Shown one piece after another: positions 37,134 to 44,286 of a stretch of DNA of 64,000 nt. Every line of letters starts with the position of its first letter. Positions within the stretch are counted from its first letter, which is position 1. Both the position numbers and the translations under genes were made by a program. The stretch spans positions 434,001 to 498,000 of the forward strand of contig CAVOGD010000007.1 in NCBI GenBank assembly GCA_963695155.1, read 5' to 3'. The stretch comes from SG8-30 sp963695155. Its GTDB lineage: Bacteria; Pseudomonadota; Gammaproteobacteria; Steroidobacterales; Steroidobacteraceae. Under the pieces are notes generated by a model. The model ran no database searches and was not told where the DNA came from. It saw nothing but the letters and a program-made list of their open reading frames with translations.

Positions 37134-38437
37134 GCGGCCTGCACGAGCCGTTCGATCGCGTCCGCGTCGGTCGGCACAGCGGCCGTCAGCACCTCGGGCT
37201 CACCGTCGGTGACCGCGACGTCGTCCTCGATGCGGATCCCGATGCCGTGCCACTTCCTGGCGACGCGCTTCATGCCGGGCGCGACGTAGACGCCGGGCTC
37301 CACCGTCATGACCATGCCGGGTTCCAGCAGCCGCCAGTCCTCGCCCACCTTGTACTCGCCGACGTCGTGCACATCCATGCCGAGCCAGTGCCCGGTGCGG
37401 TGCATGAAGAACGGCTTGTAGGCTTCGTCCTTGATGAGCTTCGGCACGCGCCCCTTCAGCAGGCCGAGGCTGACCAGCCCGCGGGTGATGACCCGCACCG
37501 CCGCCTCGTGCGGGTCGTTCCAGTGGTTGCCCGGCCGCACCTTGTCGATCGCCGCGTGCTGCGCTTCCAGCACGACCTCGTACAGCGCCCGCTGGGCCGG
37601 CCGGAAGCGTCCGTCGACCGGGAAGGTGCGCGTGATGTCGGAGGCGTAGAAGTCCAGCTCGCAGCCGGCATCGATCAGCAGCAGGTCGCCCTCCTTCATC
37701 TGCCGGTCGTTGGCATGGTAGTGCAGCACGCAGGCATTGGGCCCGCTGCCCACGATCGGGTAGTAGGAGATGTCCGCATGGTGCACGTGGAACTCGTGCA
37801 GGATCTCGGCCATCACCTCGTATTCCATGCGGCCCGGCGCGGCAGCCTGCATCGCCCGGCGGTGGGCCTGCGCGGCGATGGCGCCGCTCTTGCGCATGAC
37901 GTCGAGTTCCGGGCGGCTCTTGAACAGCCGCATCTCGTGCAGCAGGTGGTCGAGCGCCACGAACTCCTGGGGCGTGTGCAGCCCGTGCTTGGCCTGGGCG
38001 CGCAGGCCGTTGACCCAGCCCATCACGCGCTGGTCGAACTCCGGCTGCACCCCCATCGTGTAGAACACCCGCGAGCAGCGCTCCAGCAGCCCGGGCAGGA
38101 TCTCGTCGATGTCCGCGATCGGGAAGGCGTCGTCGGCGCCGAACTGGCCGACGGCCCCGTCCGGGCCGGCGCGCGCGCCGTCCCAGGCCTCGCGCGCGGG
38201 ATCGCGGTCGCGCACGAACAGGACGTACTCCCCTTGCGGCCGACCCGGCACCAGCACGGCCACCGCATCCGGCTCGGGGAAGCCCGTCAGGTAGTGGAAG
38301 TCGCTGTCCTGCCGGTAGTGGTAATGCACGTCGCCGTTGCGCTGCTTGACCGCGGCGGCCGGCAGCACGGCGATCGCGCCGCTGCCCATCATCCGCATCA
38401 GCTGCCGGCGCCGGCGCGTGAACTCGGTCTTCCTCAT
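37130..38437 (-). CDS. pepP: Xaa-Pro aminopeptidase
   Basis: Aminopeptidase P of 435 residues, a pita-bread metalloenzyme with two Mn ions. The five ligands are visible: Asp in LLIDAGCELD and YASDITRTFP, His in HRTGHWLGMDVHD, Glu in MTVEPGVYV and IRIEDDV. The N-terminal domain (YRQDSDFHYLTGFPEPDAV) is the usual creatinase-like fold. It sits 8 nt after ygfB and overlaps ubiH, the arrangement known from E. coli. Confidence 0.95.
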   Translation of the reverse strand: MRKTEFTRRRRQLMRMMGSGAIAVLPAAAVKQRNGDVHYHYRQDSDFHYLTGFPEPDAVAVLVPGRPQGEYVLFVRDRDPAREAWDGARAGPDGAVGQFGADDAFPIADIDEILPGLLERCSRVFYTMGVQPEFDQRVMGWVNGLRAQAKHGLHTPQEFVALDHLLHEMRLFKSRPELDVMRKSGAIAAQAHRRAMQAAAPGRMEYEVMAEILHEFHVHHADISYYPIVGSGPNACVLHYHANDRQMKEGDLLLIDAGCELDFYASDITRTFPVDGRFRPAQRALYEVVLEAQHAAIDKVRPGNHWNDPHEAAVRVITRGLVSLGLLKGRVPKLIKDEAYKPFFMHRTGHWLGMDVHDVGEYKVGEDWRLLEPGMVMTVEPGVYVAPGMKRVARKWHGIGIRIEDDVAVTDGEPEVLTAAVPTDADAIERLVQAA

Positions 38438-38445
38438 CTCGCCTC

Positions 38446-39009
38446 CTAGTTGACCGCCCCGCCCGCCGGCCGCGCGGCCGCGGCACGCAGTGGCGCCAGT
38501 TCCTCATAGGCCAGCTGCACCGCGGCACGCACGAATTCGACGAGCTCCGCGTACTCGCGTTCCGCTTCCTCGCCGGCCGCCTCGTCATCGCACGCGGCAC
38601 GCGCGATCTCGCCGAGGTCGCCCAGGATCTCCGCCACGTCGCCGCGCGGCTCCTGCGGCAATCCCGATCGCGCGATCCCGTAGAGGAAGCCGCTGCACCA
38701 GGCCGCCAGCGCCGCCACACGCTCCTCGAGCGCCGCTGCGTCGGGCGGCAGCAAGGGTGCAAAGGCCATCTCGTCGCCGGCCAGCGCGGCCCGCGTGCCG
38801 AAGATGACCTCGTCCAGCGCGGCCTGCAGTGCGGCGACCTGGCCGGCGTCCTCGTGCCCGGGCAGGGCCTCGGCCGCCCATTCGGCCGGTCCCACGGCGT
38901 CCCGCACGCACAGGGCGCCGCTCACGCAGCCGTGCAGCTCCGCCGCGGCGAGGACCGAGCTGCCCGCCGCCAGGGGGCCGGCCAGCTCGTCATATGTCAT
39001 GGTGGGCAT
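38446..39009 (-). CDS. ygfB: YgfB/UPF0149 family protein
   Basis: An acidic, mostly helical protein of 187 residues with the family segments ELHGCVSGALCV, LAAWCSGFLYGI and DEAAGEEAEREYAELVEFVRAAV. YgfB proteins are small cytoplasmic factors; a relative in Pseudomonas affects antibiotic-resistance gene expression, but no function can be assigned here. It heads the ygfB-pepP-ubiH-ubiI operon. The ATG at 39009 has a GGAG just upstream; an ATG at 39000 is possible. Confidence 0.88.
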   Translation of the reverse strand: MPTMTYDELAGPLAAGSSVLAAAELHGCVSGALCVRDAVGPAEWAAEALPGHEDAGQVAALQAALDEVIFGTRAALAGDEMAFAPLLPPDAAALEERVAALAAWCSGFLYGIARSGLPQEPRGDVAEILGDLGEIARAACDDEAAGEEAEREYAELVEFVRAAVQLAYEELAPLRAAAARPAGGAVN

Positions 39010-39084
39010 TCGGCTCCGAACCGCGATCCATGTCCACGGGCGGCTATCCTAACCCGCAGCGCCGCCACCGGCACGGCCGCCGCG

Positions 39085-39114
39085 TTGACCGCGTGTTTGG
39101 CCCGGACCCATAAT
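39085..39114 (+). promoter_or_regulatory. Promoter of the coiled-coil gene and zapA; predicts a leaderless mRNA
   Basis: TTGACC (39085-39090) and CATAAT (39109-39114) are 18 bp apart. The -10 ends 6 nt before the ATG at 39121, so the expected transcription start coincides with the start codon and there is no room for a Shine-Dalgarno. Confidence 0.65.
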
Positions 39115-39120
39115 GCCCTC

Positions 39121-39354
39121 ATGAGTGAGCAACCCGCCAAGTCAGCCGTCGAGCTGGAGCTCAAGCGGCTCGAGCGCCGCCTGGACGAACTCGTGACGGT
39201 CGTCTCGCAGCTCAAGGAAGAGAACCGCGCCCTGCGCCAGCGGCAGGATGCGCTGTCGGCCGAGCGGGCCACGCTGCTGGCCAAGAACGAGCAGGTGCGG
39301 GCCCGCGTGGAGGCCATGGTGGGCCGGCTCAAGTCGATGGAGAGCAGCGCGTGA
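39121..39354 (+). CDS. Small coiled-coil protein upstream of zapA (TIGR02449/ZapB-like)
   Basis: A 77-residue protein that is almost entirely one heptad-patterned helix (ELELKRLERRLDELVTVV, LKEENRALRQRQDALSAE). It matches the short coiled-coil family that precedes zapA in many gammaproteobacteria, and resembles ZapB in size and style. A role with ZapA at the division ring is a reasonable inference from context. Its stop overlaps the GTG of zapA. The -10 box lies 6 nt before its ATG. Confidence 0.8.
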   Translation: MSEQPAKSAVELELKRLERRLDELVTVVSQLKEENRALRQRQDALSAERATLLAKNEQVRARVEAMVGRLKSMESSA

Positions 39355-39665
39355 CCAGCGAAGTCAGCCGGGTCAGCATCAGGGTGCTCGAGAAGGAGTA
39401 CCACGTCGCCTGCCCCGCGGACCAGCGGCACGCGTTGCTGGATTCCGCGGAACTGCTCAACCAGCGCATGCGCGAGATCCGGGACAGCGGCAAGGTCGTC
39501 GGGCTGGACCGGATTGCGGTGATGGCGGCACTCAACATCACCAACGAGCTGCTGGGTGCCCGCAGCCACGACGAGTCCCTGGAGACCGACGTGGCCGGCC
39601 GGCTGCGGTCCCTGCGCGAGCGGGTGGAGTCGGCCCTGGCCGAGGGCCAGCAGCTCGACCTTTGA
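39351..39665 (+). CDS. zapA: Cell-division protein ZapA
   Basis: This 104-residue protein has the ZapA pattern: a short globular N-terminus (VSIRVLEKEYHVACP) followed by a long helix (LLDSAELLNQRMREIRDSG, LDRIAVMAALNITNELL). ZapA bundles FtsZ filaments at mid-cell. The GTG start overlaps the preceding stop by 4 nt. It is followed by the 6S RNA gene and fthC, the classical gammaproteobacterial order. Confidence 0.93.
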   Translation: MTSEVSRVSIRVLEKEYHVACPADQRHALLDSAELLNQRMREIRDSGKVVGLDRIAVMAALNITNELLGARSHDESLETDVAGRLRSLRERVESALAEGQQLDL

Positions 39666-39702
39666 GTTTCATGGCGTGCCCCGAGAACGGGTACGCTACG
39701 GT

Positions 39703-39897
39703 TTGGCGCCGCCTGCGGTGTTCGATGTGGGCCTGGGTACCTCTCGACCCTTACGTTGAAAACCCCGGGGCGTGGCTCAGTGGTGGCAGTGTGCAAGTCC
39801 GCAACAGAGCGGGAAGCCTTAGCTGCCACGGCTTGCCCCACTTGTTGCTCTGGTTCGAGAGCAGCGGCCGGCAACGGCACATGCGGGTGGCGCCTCC
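39703..39897 (+). ncRNA. ssrS: 6S RNA
   Basis: The stretch between zapA and fthC has the 6S RNA layout. The 5' end (GGCGCCGCCTGCGGTGT) pairs with the 3' end (ACATGCGGGTGGCGCC). Inside lies a long irregular hairpin with a central bulge (about GTTGAAAACCCCGGGGCG to AGAGCGGGAAGCCTTAGC). 6S RNA mimics an open promoter and binds sigma-70 RNA polymerase. Position between zapA and the formyl-THF ligase gene is the conserved location of ssrS. Ends are estimated from the closing stem. Confidence 0.85.
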
Positions 39898-39915
39898 TCA
39901 TTCCCGGAGCGGCTC

Positions 39916-40557
39916 ATGACGACGGCAGCGGCGGCGGATGACCGTGCTGACCTGCGGCGACGCCTGCGCGCGTTGCGGCAGGAACTGCCGCCGGAGCAGC
40001 GCGCCGCGGCGGCCCGCGCGGTGGCCCGCCGGCTGGCCGGCCTCGGCGTGCTGCGGCCGGGCGCGCGGGTAGCGGTCTACCTGCCGATCCACGGCGAGCT
40101 CGACACCGCACCGGTGGTCGAGCTGGCCCGGTCGCTGGGCTGCGAGGTCTTCGCTCCCGTGATCACCAGCTTCGAACGGCGCCGCATGCGCTTCGCCGCG
40201 TTGCCCCCGGCGCCCGGCCTGGTCGCCAATCGCTGGGGCATCCGCGAGCCGCGCGGCGGCCGGCGGATACATGGCGTGCGCCTCGACCTGGTGCTGGTGC
40301 CGTGCGTGGCCTTCGACGGTCACGGCCAGAGGCTCGGCCTGGGCGCCGGATTCTACGACCGGCACTTCGCGTACCTGAACTGGCGCCTGTCCTGGCGGCG
40401 TCCGCCCCTGCTGGGGCTGGCCTTCGAGTGCCAGCGCGTGGCGCGGCTCGCGCCGCAGCCCTGGGACGTGCCGCTGTGGGGCGTCGTGACCGAGAGCGCG
40501 GTCCACGGCCGCGCCGCGCGCCGGCCGCAGGCCGGCGCCGGGGTGGCACCGGCATGA
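39916..40557 (+). CDS. fthC: 5-formyltetrahydrofolate cyclo-ligase
   Basis: This 213-residue protein converts 5-formyl-THF to methenyl-THF with ATP. ADDRADLRRRLRALRQELPPE is the typical basic N-terminus. AVYLPIHGELDTAPVVE is the substrate region, and GLGAGFYDRHF corresponds to the ATP/folate loop G-x-G-x-Y-D-R. In E. coli the homologue (ygfA) is co-transcribed with 6S RNA, and the same order is present here. The stop overlaps the EVE-domain gene by 4 nt (ATGA). Confidence 0.92.
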   Translation: MTTAAAADDRADLRRRLRALRQELPPEQRAAAARAVARRLAGLGVLRPGARVAVYLPIHGELDTAPVVELARSLGCEVFAPVITSFERRRMRFAALPPAPGLVANRWGIREPRGGRRIHGVRLDLVLVPCVAFDGHGQRLGLGAGFYDRHFAYLNWRLSWRRPPLLGLAFECQRVARLAPQPWDVPLWGVVTESAVHGRAARRPQAGAGVAPA

Positions 40558-41039
40558 ACTACTGGCTGCTCAAGACCGAGCCCGGCACTTTCGGCATCGA
40601 CGACCTGCTGGCGGCGCCGCGGCGTACGACCGGCTGGGAGGGCGTGCGCAACTACCAGGCGCGCAACATGATGCGCGACCAGATGCGGCGCAACGACCTG
40701 GCGTTCCTCTATCACTCGAGCTGCGCCGAGCCGGGCATCGCCGGCTGCGTGCGCATCGTGCGCGGCGCCTACGTGGACGACAGCGCCTTCGACCGTCGCA
40801 GCGCGTACTTCGATGCGGCCAGCGACCCCGCCAAGCCGCGCTGGTTCATGGTCGACGTCAGGCTGGTGCGCAAGTTTGTGCGGCCGGTCACCCTGGCGGC
40901 CTTGCGGCGGCATGCCGGCGACGCGCTCCGCAACATGTGGGTGCTGCGACGTGGCAACCGCTTGTCGATCACTCCGGTCACCGCCGCCGAATGGAATTTC
41001 ATCGTCGGGCTGGCCGGCGAACCGGCGACGCCGCGCTGA
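40554..41039 (+). CDS. EVE domain-containing protein
   Basis: A 161-residue PUA-like EVE-domain protein: YWLLKTEPGTFGIDDLL, GWEGVRNYQARNMMRDQMR, LAFLYHSSC and PRWFMVDVRLVRKF are strongly conserved family blocks. EVE domains bind modified bases in DNA or RNA, and several occur in modification-dependent restriction enzymes. The stand-alone short form after fthC is widespread and of unknown role. Translation is coupled to fthC. Confidence 0.93.
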   Translation: MNYWLLKTEPGTFGIDDLLAAPRRTTGWEGVRNYQARNMMRDQMRRNDLAFLYHSSCAEPGIAGCVRIVRGAYVDDSAFDRRSAYFDAASDPAKPRWFMVDVRLVRKFVRPVTLAALRRHAGDALRNMWVLRRGNRLSITPVTAAEWNFIVGLAGEPATPR

Positions 41040-41203
41040 TTTCGCATCGGGAAAACAAGCAGCAAACACATCCCTGATTTTCTGCACGCGCATGCCGACG
41101 ATGCATGGCGTCGGAATCATCACGGCGCGAATCGGTCACCGCACCGTCGCATCGCGCCGTCACCGTTCGACTTTCGACACACGCCCGCGCGCGTACCCCT
41201 TGC

Positions 41204-41231
41204 TTGCATTCCCGTCAACCATGTATATACT
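41204..41231 (+). promoter_or_regulatory. Sigma-70 promoter of the lysine-rich peptide gene
   Basis: TTGCAT (41204-41209) and TATACT (41226-41231) with 16 bp between them, the same spacing and -10 as the tolC promoter. Transcription should begin near 41238, 28 nt before the ATG. It stands out as AT-rich sequence in this GC-rich window. Confidence 0.7.
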
Positions 41232-41265
41232 CGCACCCCGGATTAACCCGACATGGAGATCCATT

Positions 41266-41331
41266 ATGGCGACCAAGAAGAAGGCTGCGAAGAAGAAGGC
41301 GACGAAGAAGAAGGCTGCTAAGAAGAAGTAG
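41266..41331 (+). CDS. 21-residue lysine/alanine micropeptide
   Basis: The ORF encodes MATKKKAAKKKATKKKAAKKK: twelve lysines, no acidic residue, in KKKAA/KKKAT repeats. A GGAG (41255-41258) lies 7 nt before the ATG, a good promoter lies upstream and a perfect GCAA-loop terminator downstream, so this is a complete small transcription unit rather than chance coding. The composition resembles the tails of histone H1-like and AlgP-type proteins, which bind nucleic acid by charge. Such a free peptide could bind DNA, RNA or ribosomes. Its function is unknown. The transcript (about 195 nt) might also act as an RNA. Confidence 0.72.
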   Translation: MATKKKAAKKKATKKKAAKKK

Positions 41332-41404
41332 GCCTTTTGAGCGGCCGGGACGGCGGTCGGAAGAGTCGAATGACTACTGGCCGTCCGTTCTGAAAGCTTC
41401 TGAT

Positions 41405-41433
41405 TGTGCCCGCGCAAGCGGGCACAGTCTTTT
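41405..41433 (+). terminator. Intrinsic terminator of the lysine-rich peptide unit
   Basis: A perfect 9-bp stem TGTGCCCGC/GCGGGCACA closes on a GCAA tetraloop and is followed by GTCTTTT. It separates the micropeptide unit from rpiA, whose ATG is 38 bp downstream. A second 7-bp stem (GGACGGC 41348-41354 with GCCGTCC 41380-41386) lies between the ORF and this terminator. Confidence 0.85.
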
Positions 41434-41470
41434 CCGGGACCCGGAAATCATCCATGCTTGCGTCCGACAG

Positions 41471-42130
41471 ATGACTCACGATGACCGCAAGCAGCGCGCC
41501 GCGGCCGCGGCGCTGGCCTACCTCGAGGACGGCATGGTCGTCGGGGTGGGGACCGGATCGACCGTCAACCACTTCATTGCGGCGCTGGCGACACAGCCCG
41601 TGCGCCTCGCCGGCGCAGTGGCCTCGTCGGAGGCCTCCGCCCGCCTGCTGCGCGCCGCGCGCATCGAGGTCCTCGACCTCAACACGACCGGCCCGCTCGA
41701 GTTGTACGTGGACGGGGCCGATGAAGCCACGCGCCACCTGCAGCTCGTCAAGGGCGGCGGCGGGGCCCTGACCCGCGAGAAGATCATCGCGGCCGCCAGC
41801 CGCCGGTTCGTCTGCATCGTGGACGACTCGAAGGTCGTGGACGTGCTGGGACGGTTCCCGCTGCCCGTCGAGGTGATCCCGATGGCGCGGTCGTACGTGG
41901 CCCGGCGGATGGTCGAGCTCGGCGGGCAGCCGGTATGGCGCGAGGGCTTCCTGACCGACAACGGCAACCCCGTCCTGGACGTGCACCACCTGCGGATCAC
42001 CGACCCGTCCGGCCTCGAGCGCACGATCAACCAGATGGCGGGCGTCGTCACGGTCGGGCTGTTCGCGCAGCGCCCGGCTGACGTGCTGATCGTGGCCGGC
42101 GCGCAGGGCATCGAGACGCTGACGCTCTGA
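41471..42130 (+). CDS. rpiA: Ribose-5-phosphate isomerase A
   Basis: RpiA (219 residues) interconverts ribose-5- and ribulose-5-phosphate in the pentose phosphate pathway. The active-site loops are present: VGVGTGSTVNHFI (phosphate binding), SSEASARLL, DGADEATRHLQLVKGGGGALTREK (catalytic Asp/Glu/Lys), and TDNGNPVLDVH. The ATG at 41471 is the natural start. A complete terminator stands 38 bp upstream, so rpiA needs its own promoter in the short spacer, which I could not identify. Confidence 0.95.
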   Translation: MTHDDRKQRAAAAALAYLEDGMVVGVGTGSTVNHFIAALATQPVRLAGAVASSEASARLLRAARIEVLDLNTTGPLELYVDGADEATRHLQLVKGGGGALTREKIIAAASRRFVCIVDDSKVVDVLGRFPLPVEVIPMARSYVARRMVELGGQPVWREGFLTDNGNPVLDVHHLRITDPSGLERTINQMAGVVTVGLFAQRPADVLIVAGAQGIETLTL

Positions 42131-42238
42131 GCCCGGTACCGCCCTGCGGGGCCGGTGCCGCCCAGGCCCGGCACCGTTCTTCGGCACGCTGCGCGTGCCT
42201 CGTCGAACCCAGGGGTTCTCATCCTGTCCCCACAACGC

Positions 42239-42265
42239 AAAAGGGCCGACCCTGCGGGTCGGCCC
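42239..42265 (-). terminator. Duplicate tRNA-Gln terminator (distal copy)
   Basis: GGGCCGACCC/GGGTCGGCCC with a 3-nt loop followed by TTTTGCG on the - strand. It is an exact copy of the terminator at 42414-42440, carried in the left unit of the 153-bp repeat. Confidence 0.8.
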
Positions 42266-42413
42266 ATTCGCGTTGCTGGCTGGGGGACTAGGATGACTCG
42301 GCGCTGCGCGCCTCGCCCCTGCGGGGCCGGTGCCGCCCAGGCCCGGCACCGTTCTTCGGCACGCTGCGCGTGCCTCGTCGAACCCAGGGGTTCTCATCCT
42401 GTCCCCACAACGC

Positions 42414-42440
42414 AAAAGGGCCGACCCTGCGGGTCGGCCC
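42414..42440 (-). terminator. Intrinsic terminator of tRNA-Gln
   Basis: On the - strand a 10-bp perfect stem GGGCCGACCC/GGGTCGGCCC with loop GCA is followed by TTTT, 11 nt after the tRNA CCA end. Confidence 0.88.
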
Positions 42441-42451
42441 ATTCGCGTTGC

Positions 42452-42525
42452 TGGCTGGGGGACTAGGATTCGAACCTAGGTTGACGGAGTCAGAGTCCGT
42501 AGTCCTACCGCTAGACGATCCCCCA
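42452..42525 (-). tRNA. tRNA-Gln (anticodon CTG)
   Basis: The 74-nt sequence folds as a cloverleaf. The acceptor stem is TGGGGGA/TCCCCCA with discriminator G and an encoded CCA. The anticodon stem ACGGA/TCCGT encloses the loop CTCTGAC, giving anticodon CTG, which reads CAG. The T arm is CCTAGGTTCGAATCCTAG. The U1-A72 start is characteristic of tRNA-Gln. It lies just downstream of rpsI, same strand, with its own terminator. Confidence 0.95.
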
Positions 42526-42553
42526 AGTCCTGGGCGTCCCGAGGGATGTTACC

Positions 42554-42949
42554 TCAGCGCTTGCTGAACTGCGTTCCGCGGCGGGCCTTGCGCAGGCCGA
42601 CCTTCTTGCGCTCGACTTCGCGCGCGTCGCGCGTCACGAAGCCGGCGGCGCGCAACGGCTTGCGCAGCACCTCGTCGTATTCGATCAGCGCGCGGGTGAT
42701 GCCGTGGCGGATGGCGCCCGCCTGTCCGGTCACGCCGCCGCCGCTGACGGTGACCGTCACGTCGAAGCGCTTGACCATGTCCGTCACCTCGAGCGGCTGG
42801 CGAACGATCATGCGGCCGGTCTCGCGGCCGAAGAACTCCTCCAGCGTGCGGTCGTTGACCGTGATCTTGCCGGTGCCGGGCTTGATGAAGACCTTGGCGG
42901 CGGCTGTCTTGCGGCGGCCGGTGCCGTAATTGGTGGTGCTGGCGGGCAT
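42554..42949 (-). CDS. rpsI: 30S ribosomal protein S9 (uS9)
   Basis: uS9, 131 residues: YGTGRRKTAAAKVFIKPG at the start, VTVSGGGVTGQAGAIRHGITRALIEYD in the core, and the basic C-terminal tail RKKVGLRKARRGTQFSKR that reaches the P-site tRNA. It follows rplM after 35 bp in the usual L13-S9 operon. Confidence 0.98.
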   Translation of the reverse strand: MPASTTNYGTGRRKTAAAKVFIKPGTGKITVNDRTLEEFFGRETGRMIVRQPLEVTDMVKRFDVTVTVSGGGVTGQAGAIRHGITRALIEYDEVLRKPLRAAGFVTRDAREVERKKVGLRKARRGTQFSKR

Positions 42950-42984
42950 GGTTCGGGTTCTCTTGCTGGTGGTCTGCGCCCGCC

Positions 42985-43416
42985 TCAGGCGAGCTCGAGC
43001 GGCTTGGGCTGCTGGGCCGTGTGCGGGTGCTCCGCGCCGGCGAACACATGCAGCTTCCTGTACATGCGGCGGCCGAGCACCGTCTTGGGCAGCATGCCCT
43101 TCACGGCAATCTCGATCACGCGCTCCGGGTGTGCCTGCAGCAACTTCCCGAGCGTGGTCGTCTTGAGGTTGCCGATGTGGCCGGTGTGCTGGTGGTACTT
43201 CTTGTCGGCGAGCTTGTTGCCGGTCACGGCCACCTTCTCTGCGTTGATCACGATCATGTGATCCCCGCAGTCGGTGTGCGGCGTGTAATCGGGCTTGTGC
43301 TTGCCGCGCAGGCGGATCGCCAGCTCGGTGGCCAGCCGCCCCAGCGTCTTGCCGGAGGCATTGACCACGTACCAGTCACACCGGACGGTCTCCGGGTTTA
43401 CGAAAGTCGTCTTCAT
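42985..43416 (-). CDS. rplM: 50S ribosomal protein L13 (uL13)
   Basis: uL13, 143 residues, close to the 142 of E. coli: MKTTFVNPETVRCDWYVVNASG, LGRLATELAIRLRGKHKPDYTPH, GDHMIVINAEKVAVTGNK and AVKGMLPKTVLGRRMYRKL. The ATG at 43416 gives the standard N-terminus. The open frame extends upstream but without homology. Confidence 0.98.
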   Translation of the reverse strand: MKTTFVNPETVRCDWYVVNASGKTLGRLATELAIRLRGKHKPDYTPHTDCGDHMIVINAEKVAVTGNKLADKKYHQHTGHIGNLKTTTLGKLLQAHPERVIEIAVKGMLPKTVLGRRMYRKLHVFAGAEHPHTAQQPKPLELA

Positions 43417-43459
43417 CTTGAACCCCTTGAAAAGGGTCTTCGTCTGGAAAAGGGCGGGC

Positions 43460-43488
43460 AGTTTAATGAAGAAACCCCTTGTTTGCAA
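43460..43488 (-). promoter_or_regulatory. Sigma-70 promoter of rplM-rpsI
   Basis: On the - strand TTGCAA (43488-43483) and TAAACT (43465-43460) are 17 bp apart, about 45 nt before the rplM ATG. The intervening AT-rich stretch is unusual for this window. Confidence 0.7.
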
Positions 43489-43538
43489 AGGCACTCTGGC
43501 CGGGTGACGAGGCCCCGGGAGGCGCGCCGGCGACTCTA

Positions 43539-43544
43539 TATAAT
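43539..43544 (+). promoter_or_regulatory. Consensus -10 box immediately before coq7
   Basis: A perfect TATAAT lies 7 nt before the ATG at 43552 and overlaps an earlier in-frame ATG at 43543. Transcription would therefore begin at the coq7 start codon. No clear -35 is visible. Confidence 0.6.
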
Positions 43545-43551
43545 GTCCCCC

Positions 43552-44193
43552 ATGGCCGACCGCGCGTTTTCGCCCCTGGACCAGCTCCTGATACAGGCCG
43601 ATCAGGCCTTGAGGGCCAGCCTCGGCCGGCCGGCTGCGGCGCGCGAAAACCCCGCCAACGGCCTGGTTGACCACCTGGCGGACAACATGGACCGCCAGCA
43701 TGCGGCCAGTCTCATGCGCGTCAACCATGCGGGCGAAGTCGCCGCCCAGGGGCTGTATCACGGACAGGCCCTTTCGGCGCGCAGCGGCGCCACCCGCGCG
43801 GTGATGCGCCAGGCAGCCCGCGAGGAAGGCGATCATCTCGCCTGGTGTCGCGATCGCCTCGACGAACTCGGCGCGGCACCGAGCCTGTTGAGTCCGCTGT
43901 GGTACTCGGGAGCGGTCGCGATCGGGCTGGTCGCCGGGCTGGGCGGAGACCGCTACAGCTACGGCTTCATGGCCGAGACCGAACGGCAGGTGGAAGGCCA
44001 CCTCGATGACCAGTTGTCGCGGCTGCCCGCCGCCGACGCACGCAGCCGCGCCATCCTCGAACAGATGAAAGCCGACGAGACCGGCCACGCCCGTGTCGCG
44101 GTCGACGCGGGCGGCGCGGACCTGCCGGCCCCGGTGCGGGCGCTGATGCGCGCGGCCGCCGCGGTGATGACCCGCACGGCTTACCGGTTCTGA
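43552..44193 (+). CDS. coq7: Coq7-type demethoxyubiquinone hydroxylase
   Basis: A 213-residue diiron protein of the Coq7 family that adds the C6 hydroxyl in ubiquinone synthesis, replacing the flavoprotein UbiF. The iron ligands lie in LMRVNHAGEVAAQGLYHGQ, REEGDHLAWCRDRL, and the second half (FMAETERQVEGHLDDQL, MKADETGHARVAVDAG). The start is placed at the ATG at 43552 because the earlier ATG sits inside the TATAAT box. It is divergent from rplM. Confidence 0.93.
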   Translation: MADRAFSPLDQLLIQADQALRASLGRPAAARENPANGLVDHLADNMDRQHAASLMRVNHAGEVAAQGLYHGQALSARSGATRAVMRQAAREEGDHLAWCRDRLDELGAAPSLLSPLWYSGAVAIGLVAGLGGDRYSYGFMAETERQVEGHLDDQLSRLPAADARSRAILEQMKADETGHARVAVDAGGADLPAPVRALMRAAAAVMTRTAYRF

Positions 44194-44286
44194 GCGAAGG
44201 CGACCCGTGAATATGTCTTGCAGTACACGGCAGCGCTGTAATAAAACGGCGTAACGGCCACAGGCCTGCGCCCCCAGGGGACACCA

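Larger units (their letters stand above)
42142..42469. repeat. 153-bp direct repeat including the tRNA-Gln 3' end and its terminator
   Basis: Bases 42142-42294 and 42317-42469 are identical, offset by 175 bp. Each copy holds GGCCGGTGCCGCCCAGGCCC, an AACCCAGGGGTTCTC stretch, the tRNA terminator and, at its right end, the last 18 nt of the tRNA gene (TGGCTGGGGGACTAGGAT). Only the right copy belongs to a whole tRNA; the left one is an orphan 3' end. The 22 bp between copies is unrelated. Outside the repeat the region 42131-42452 has no gene. Confidence 0.9.

Noticed and set aside
42142..42525. Integrated mobile element at tRNA-Gln
   Set aside because: The duplicated tRNA end is real, but only 22 bp lie between the copies and no integrase or cargo is present. 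It is kept as a finding about a repeat, not called an element.
43543..43551. coq7 start at the upstream ATG (43543)
   Set aside because: That codon overlaps the TATAAT -10 box, so it should not be transcribed; 43552 is preferred.
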